From: Rhinopithecus roxellana
Lineage: Eukaryota; Chordata; Mammalia; Primates; Cercopithecidae
Direction of reading: 5' to 3'
Assembly (NCBI RefSeq): GCF_007565055.1
Contig: NC_044554.1
Location: 17,647,921-17,711,920 of the forward strand
DNA length: 64,000 nt
The position numbers were made by a program, and so were the translations under genes. The notes beneath the pieces are model-generated. The model was not told where the DNA came from and searched no databases. It was given only the letters and a program-made list of their open reading frames with translations. Below are positions 58,420 through 64,000 of the stretch, in pieces. Every line of letters starts with the position of its first letter. Positions within the stretch are counted from its first letter, which is position 1.

Positions 58420-58545
58420 AAAGTTTCTTTCCCTGTAAAACAGGGATAGCACCGGGCTATTGTGGAGATTAAAGGAGACAATATATGTAATACTCGTAGC
58501 ACCCACAAATTACTTGATACATGGTAACTATTAATATTAAATACA
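58420..58545 (+). mobile_element. MIR SINE 3' half
   Basis: 'ctttccctgtaaaacagggatagcaccgggctattgtggagattaaaggagacaatatatgtaatactcgtagcacc' follows MIR. Confidence 0.65.
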
Positions 58546-58713
58546 GTAACATAAAACTAGTGATAGACAGCAAGAATGTATTCAATCAATTCTAGGGATT
58601 TTATTTATGATTAGACATACTTCTATGCATATTTCAAAGTATTTTCTTCCATATAGGAGTCTAAAGAAAAACTGTTACAAGTGAAATGATACAGTTTACT
58701 TAATAATAGTAGG

Positions 58714-59015
58714 AGGGGCTGGGCTCGTGGCTTAATTCCAGGCCTTTGGGAGGACGAGGGGGGTGAATCAATGAGGTCAGAAGCTTGAGACCAGCCTGAT
58801 CAGCACAGTGAAACCCTGTCTCTACTAAAAATACAAAAATTAGGCAGGTATGGTGGTGGGCACTTGTAATCCCAGCTACTCAGGAGGTTGAGGTAGGAGA
58901 ATCACTTGAACTCAGGAGGCGGAGCTTGCAGTGAGCCGAGATTGCACCACTGCACTCCAGCCTGGGCGACACAGCAAGACTCCATCTCAAAAAAAAAAAA
59001 AAGAAAAAAAAAAAA
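58714..59015 (+). mobile_element. AluS element, diverged left arm
   Basis: 'aggggctgggctcgtggcttaattccaggcctttggg' lacks several bases of the usual box A region ('...cacgcctgtaatcccagcac'). The right arm is complete, and the A tail is interrupted by G. The promoter box deletion would probably disable it as a source. Confidence 0.92.
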
Positions 59016-59037
59016 GTAAGGGGAATTACTTACAGTA

Positions 59038-59152
59038 CAAGTTCACACAGTCAGTAAGTGGCAAGTTCACACAGTCAAAAAATGGCAAAACCAGGATCTG
59101 AATCCAAGCAGTGTGGCTCCAGAGCCTATGTTCTTACAGACTATCTTGGTTT
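59038..59152 (-). mobile_element. MIR SINE fragment (antisense) with tandem duplication
   Basis: 'aagttcacacagtcagtaagtggc' (59039-59062) is repeated as 'aagttcacacagtcaaaaaatggc' (59063-59086). It continues 'aaaaccaggatctgaatccaagcagtgtggctccagagcc', the MIR box region. The duplication affects the segment usually written 'aaggtcacacagctagtaagtggc'. Confidence 0.85.
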
Positions 59153-59999
59153 CCTCTCTGTAGTCACATGCCTGAGAACTCTCTGGATAGTATCAAGTGT
59201 TTACATTAACTAGGTTTGCAGATGATCATCTCTTATCCTTTTAAGTGTTGCATCACCATTTTTGCTGCTATTATGACTTTGCTCTCGTGGAAAACTTTAT
59301 TTTTCCAATCTGTATTAATGTCTTAAAACTGCTATCTAACATTTAGTTTAAAAAATAGTCATTTCTTTGCTGGATTTGTCTGAGAATTTACATACACATA
59401 CCGTACACAAAAGGAAAATGTCCTTTGAATAGAAGGCAACAATTTTCAAGATAAGACAAATATAGACAATAAATATTATATAACCTAGGAGCACTTGATA
59501 ATATCTACTAGATCAAAAAAGTTACAATCTATTTTCTCCAAGGCAGTAAAGGAGCCAATGAACATCTTTTTTAATAATAATAATAAATTTAAGGATTGCA
59601 CATAGCCCTTGAAGAAAGCTAAGCATTTAATAAGTTGAAGACACTTTTTACCATTCTTAAGGGAATACTGTATTTCTAAGAATGGCAGGTAACATGTGCT
59701 CTGAATGATACTAGCAAATGGTAACTGCAATATCATTCCTCTTAATGTGATGTTATAAACCCAGTGGAATGTTGGGAGAGCACTCAAGCATTCCTCTAAG
59801 CATGAATTCCTAAGTTGCATAATAATGCTAAGTGCATCATCCTAAACATATGCTGTTGTTTCTGCTTATGATAGCTACAGTGGTACTGATGCTCGGCATC
59901 TTCTAGAAGAGGAAGCTGGTGAGCATTATAAATCCCAGGGACTCCTGATGGTTGTCTATCCTTGGGCTCTGCTGCATGCCTAGTGGCAAGGTAGTATAG
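59153..59999. other. Noncoding stretch, nothing recognised
   Basis: Minus-strand frames of 111 and 76 codons (59485-60026) overlap and have no recognisable domain. Confidence 0.5.
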
Positions 60000-60190
60000 G
60001 GGAAAGCTCACCAGCTGAGGAACCACAAGGGAAGGATTCTAGTTGCAGTTCAACCAGCAATTAGTTTGGGGGGAAATTATTATACCTCTTGAAGCCTTGA
60101 TCTCTTGAATGTGAATATTAATTTTTACTGTTTAATAAAGTGCTCAAGATAACAATTGACATCTGTGAAAATGCTTTAAAAAAATATTCT
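60000..60190 (+). mobile_element. Possible diverged MIR
   Basis: 'gattctagttgcagttcaaccagcaattagtttggggggaaattattatacctcttgaagccttgatctcttgaatg' loosely follows the MIR layout. Weak. Confidence 0.35.
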
Positions 60191-60599
60191 GTGAACAACA
60201 AGTACACACAAAAGCAACTGAGGCACAAGATAACACAGCCTATAATAGGGACTCAAAGTGTTTCTGGATTGCTACCATCTGATCCCATTACTTAGCTATT
60301 TTTCAACTAACCTGCAAGCTTCTTGGCTGGGGCCCAGGACTACATTTTCTATAGCTTAAGACCATCGTATGTAGGATAATAAATTGAATCTACAGATTTT
60401 TCTGATGGCACATAAGTATTTGCCTCTGTTCTCCTACAACTTTGTAACATTTCTGCCTTTCATCTTCACTATGCTCATCTATTTTTATATTTACATATGA
60501 CTATACACTTGCTTCAGTCATAAAAATCATAAAAACCTTTAGTCATAAAGATCTACTGTTCTCTCCCATCTATAACCTTCCTCCAACTAAATCCACATG
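60191..60599. other. Noncoding stretch, nothing recognised
   Basis: 'gcaagcttcttggctggggcccaggactacattttc' near 60316 may be a further L2 tail scrap. Otherwise nothing. Confidence 0.45.
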
Positions 60600-60720
60600 T
60601 AAAACAAGTTTCTTTCTCTCTGTCTGGTATGACACACTTCTTTAGTCCTCTAAAATTCAGTGCAAACATCCGTCTTCTAAATGAAGTCCTTCCTAATTGA
60701 TCCGGGTGCATTTACCAGGC
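60600..60720 (+). mobile_element. L2 LINE fragment
   Basis: 'aaaattcagtgcaaacatccgtcttctaaatgaagtccttcctaattgatcc' follows the L2 'ctcagctcaaatgccacctcctccaggaagccttccctgac' segment. Confidence 0.6.
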
Positions 60721-61159
60721 ACTCTTTTTCACCACTCCCAATGATGTGCAATACACAGACACACTGACATACATACACACATATTTCTTCCCTTATGCAG
60801 TTATACAAGGATAGAGTGGTTTCCTTCCGGAGATCTAAACACAACACTTCTTCAGCCTTCCTCATTCCAAATAAACTCACTAGTAGAAAGCTCTAAGTCA
60901 GACACAGACCATTAAAAAAAGCCCAAAAGTGGGAGGGAATAAGCGAGAGAAAAAGGAGAGTGAGGACAAATCTTAAACGAGTTCTCTGGTCAGATACATA
61001 TAAAAAGTGAACCAGTTATGAAACAGCTACAACATCCCCCAACTCAATGCTTTGGTTTTTCGTTACCATCTGAGCCCTTGTCATCACCAGGGAACAGTCT
61101 CTGGCACGTATCAGGTTACACACCCTGCATCCCTACAATAACAACATTAACCAGTGTGT
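60721..61159. other. Noncoding stretch, nothing recognised
   Basis: A 67-codon antisense frame crosses a CA-rich patch. No domain. Confidence 0.5.
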
Positions 61160-61372
61160 TTTAGGCTTCACAGTTTACAAAGGCTTTCTCAGACACTATC
61201 CCATACGATGATATGACTGTAAGATTAAGCCAATGGGAACACTATCTTATTGGAGAAAAAAATTATCACATATATCTCTTTATTTATATGCAAGTTGGGC
61301 TTCCTCTCTACAACTGTGTAAAGGGAACTGTTGGCTTTACAGAATCAGGTAGCTGGTAAGCTGCGAGTTGCG
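61160..61372 (-). mobile_element. Possible MIR3-like fragment (antisense)
   Basis: 'ttcacagtttacaaaggctttctcagacactatcccat' matches 'cacagtttacaaagcgctttcacatacattatctcat', and 'cagaatcaggtagctggtaagctgc' resembles the later 'cagctagtaagtgg' block. Confidence 0.45.
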
Positions 61373-62739
61373 TAAAGACAGTGAAAAAGGAATCTATGTG
61401 ATAGTGCATCAGCTTAGGAGATGGGATTTTCATTCGGCTATGCTCCCCAGAAAACGCACAAGCTGCATTTCAGACTGGATGGAAAAGGTAATTTCAAAAC
61501 CATGCTGCACAAAGTGCTAATAGGACACAACTCCAGGTACTAGGATTAAAACAAATTAAATATAATAGTGATTGAGGATTGCCAAGCCCTATTGGTGGAC
61601 AAAGCAAAGTACACTTTCAAAATTCAGAGTGAGATCTACACATTTTAAATAAACCTTAAACAAGCTTCCAATTCTATGAAGCAAAATTCTCTGTACAAAA
61701 TAAAGTTTCCAGTAGAATCTGAATGGCAAATAGACAAACAAGACCAGGAGATTTTCAACTCATACATATACTAATGAAGACATAATCTTCTACCTGTAGA
61801 AGTTAATGAAAATTTTCCCATATAAAGGTGAGAAACAAATACAACAGATTCGTTTTTCTAGAAAATATAGTGTATATATTATTAAGATAAATTTAATTTT
61901 ACATATTAACTTAAAACGTGCTCAAACATAGGGAAGTCAATTCAAAGGAGAATACTCTGATGTTTTTGCTAAAAACTCAAACTATTGGAAAACTATTATT
62001 TTTTGTTGTAAAATAAAAAAAAAAAAGGGGAAGTCCACATCATGGTACTTCAAGTTTTATATTGCTCATCTATCCCTTTCTTGGGTCATAATCTTATCAG
62101 GAGTTCCATCAGTACTTGGAATTCAAATCCATATTCTATCAATATAGCAAGTTGACGTCTGGACCTTTTTGAACTCCAGCCCCAAGGAAGATTCATGAAT
62201 GCTACTATCTGAATCTTGTGTGTACGCTTTTTAAATGGCAACAACACAGTTTTAGTAATCGCAGTGGAATAAATGAAACAATAGCAACAGCTGGCATTGC
62301 TCCCAAGAAAAAAAATTAAACGGAATGATACATAAATCATGTAGCATCTTGAATACAAACACATAAACCCTGGATTTATGCTGAATACGGAAAGCAAGGT
62401 GAAAGAATAGCTGGATAGTACACTGTTGTGAGCAGTGAAAGGGGACACCCTTTTAGGAAAAGGCGGTTTTAAGAGAACACATTTTATTAAGTATAAGAAA
62501 TATTTTCCTCCATGAAGGATTTCATAGAGAAAAACACAGAATAAAGATTAGAAGAACACAGATAAGATAAGAATAATAGTTTAGTAATAGAAAGAACTTG
62601 AAAGGAAAGGTAATATAACAAATACAGACCTGGCTAGAGTAGGAGTGGAAGATGGAGTGAACTGAAATTACCTAGAAATAATAATATCACAGAAATAAAG
62701 CTTATTAGAATAATGAGAAATGGACATAACACTTAAATG
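61373..62739. other. Noncoding stretch, nothing recognised
   Basis: AT-rich. The 120-codon minus-strand frame at 62086-62448 is the longest outside a recognised element here, but it is rich in Cys, Phe and Ser without a domain, as expected for a chance frame. Confidence 0.5.
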
Positions 62740-62912
62740 TATTCACAATAGCAGACAGAATTAATCAGAGTTGGAAGGAAAAAGAGAGTCATCAGCATCT
62801 AGATGGGAAGTCAAGCCACAGGATTGGGAACAATAACGTAGGGACAAGGGTTGAGGAGAAAAGAGAAGGTCACTAAACGAAGCAATCTAGTAGAACTTGA
62901 ACATTTAGGAGT
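62740..62912 (-). mobile_element. L2 LINE fragment (antisense)
   Basis: 'agagagtcatcagcatctagatgggaagtcaagccacaggattgggaacaa', then 'gagaaaagagaagg' and 'aacttgaacattta' follow the reversed L2 segment 'gggagtcatcagcatatagatggtaattgaagccatgggagtgg'. Confidence 0.65.
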
Positions 62913-63190
62913 GACTCTAAATCCAACCCATCTTTAAAATTCTGCTCAAATTTCCTCTCTTTCCCCAAGTCTCCTTGGAACACTCCTGGGTTCACAGTCA
63001 GTGGTTTTTCATTTCATTCTTGTTTGGTGGATGACTCCTCACATCATTGTTAAACTCTCCTCTTTATTTTTGAGGAGCTTAGTATACTATCTCCCCACTA
63101 TACTGCTCTTTGAAAACTGGGTTCAGAAGTTGTGTTTATTTGCATTTTTCATGGCAAATAGTTTAATTCTACAAACAGAGAGGTTATCCA
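62913..63190 (+). mobile_element. L2 LINE 3' fragment
   Basis: 'tctttaaaattctgctcaaatttcctctctttccccaagtctccttggaacactcc', then '...ctatctccccactatactgctctttgaaaactgggttcagaagttgtgttta' follow the sense L2 3' end. It abuts an antisense L2 piece. The 83-codon frame starting 63001 lies in it. Confidence 0.6.
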
Positions 63191-64000
63191 ACGAGTGTTT
63201 GTCATATGGACAATCAGATCCACTTACTTTGTTTGCAGATAAATTGCATTAAAATGAGTAAAATGACTTACGATATCATGTAAGAACTAAGTACTAGAAT
63301 TGGAAGGAAAAGGACACTCTTTTTTGTAGCTTTAAACCACTGGGGTGGGAGTGGGAGTAAATCAGCCTTAAAGGAAAAGTTTACGTTAGTTAAACCAATG
63401 TGAAGGCAAAGAAAGAATATAAATTAGAATAAGCTGAAAAGATACTGTGGGAGAAATTAAAATATTTCTTAATGAAAACAAATACTGGGAAACCAGTAAA
63501 AAATGCCAAGGGCTAATTTTATTGGCCAAATATGGAAAATAATATAATCTCCAAGAATTACAACTTAGTAGTAAGAAGTTCAGGGACAAACACAATCAAT
63601 ACAATTTCACATTGATTTTGCATTGCTGATTTGAAGTAGTACCTTGGGAATTGTGGTTCTAAATCTATTTGGGTTCTTTACATAGTTTTGGTATCAAAAC
63701 ACAAAATAATGTTTGCTCTTTTTTGTCTGAGGGCAACATTTTTATGCTCAAGGAGTTCCCACAGACAGCACATAAAATCTTAAGCTACTGGAAAGATAAT
63801 TCCTGGTAGATATGGGTCTTTAACAGTAACATGGATAGCTGTGTGACTGGCATCACTGAATCGATATTATTCCAGACACTTTGAGATGCATGGTGGTTAG
63901 GTCACAATTATGCACTGAATTGTATCATAAGTGCTATTTTTTATTCTCACTAGTTAAAAAAAATGTTTTAAAAATCATCATCAGCCTTGGAATGCACTGT
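63191..64000. other. Noncoding stretch, nothing recognised
   Basis: AT-rich to the end of the window. A 69-codon antisense frame has no domain. Confidence 0.55.

Noticed and set aside
62086..62448. 120-codon minus-strand frame rich in Cys and Phe
   Set aside because: No domain, no supporting splice or promoter context, and amino acid bias expected from AT-rich sequence.
1..64000. CRISPR arrays, operons, tRNA, rRNA, snRNA or mitochondrial insertions
   Set aside because: No regularly spaced repeats, no clustered frames, and none of the characteristic sequences of these RNAs or of mitochondrial DNA were recognised on either strand. The window is a eukaryotic noncoding region.

Overview
This window is primate nuclear DNA with no recognisable protein-coding gene, RNA gene, CRISPR array or bacterial feature. 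It is AT-rich, its open reading frames are all short, and it is dotted with Alu, MIR, L2, L1M, MaLR LTR and hAT-Charlie copies. This is typical of an intergenic or deep intronic region. Two nearly intact AluY copies (11463-11765 and 57876-58174) carry the 'ggctcaagcc' and 'gatccggccact' variants that I associate with AluY lineages of Old World monkeys. The source is therefore most likely a cercopithecid (macaque, baboon or relative) rather than human.

Layout. 1-8 kb: an antisense L2 fragment, a solo MST-type LTR (3314-3714), a short Alu-derived monomer, a palindromic hAT element and a CR1/L3 reverse-transcriptase relic (7690-7945). 8-17 kb: an AluJ, then a structurally complete THE1-type MaLR provirus (9803-12442) with two LTRs, a 5-bp target duplication and a young AluY inside it. 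An old L1M fragment, an antisense MIR and a MER5-like element follow. 17-33 kb: mostly unique sequence with a nearly perfect 93-bp tandem duplication (20098-20283), MIRs, L2 pieces, an AluS and an AT-rich microsatellite. 33-42 kb: the most unusual part. A 454-bp block at 34065-34518, sitting inside an antisense L1 3' end, recurs in inverted orientation at 40109-40561; its core is about 98% identical while its flanks are much more diverged. A separate diverged direct repeat (36272-36462 and 37841-38033) lies between the two copies. 42-64 kb: L2, MIR and Alu copies, including a closely spaced inverted Alu pair (44725-45728), a candidate old LTR, simple repeats and the second monkey-type AluY.

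No genes work together here. What the window records is insertion history: MIR and L2 first, then L1M, hAT and MaLR, then AluJ, AluS and AluY, plus local duplications and a probable gene-conversion tract. I found no convincing new functional system. All identity figures were counted by eye, and repeat family names come from recognition of consensus sequences, not from a database search.
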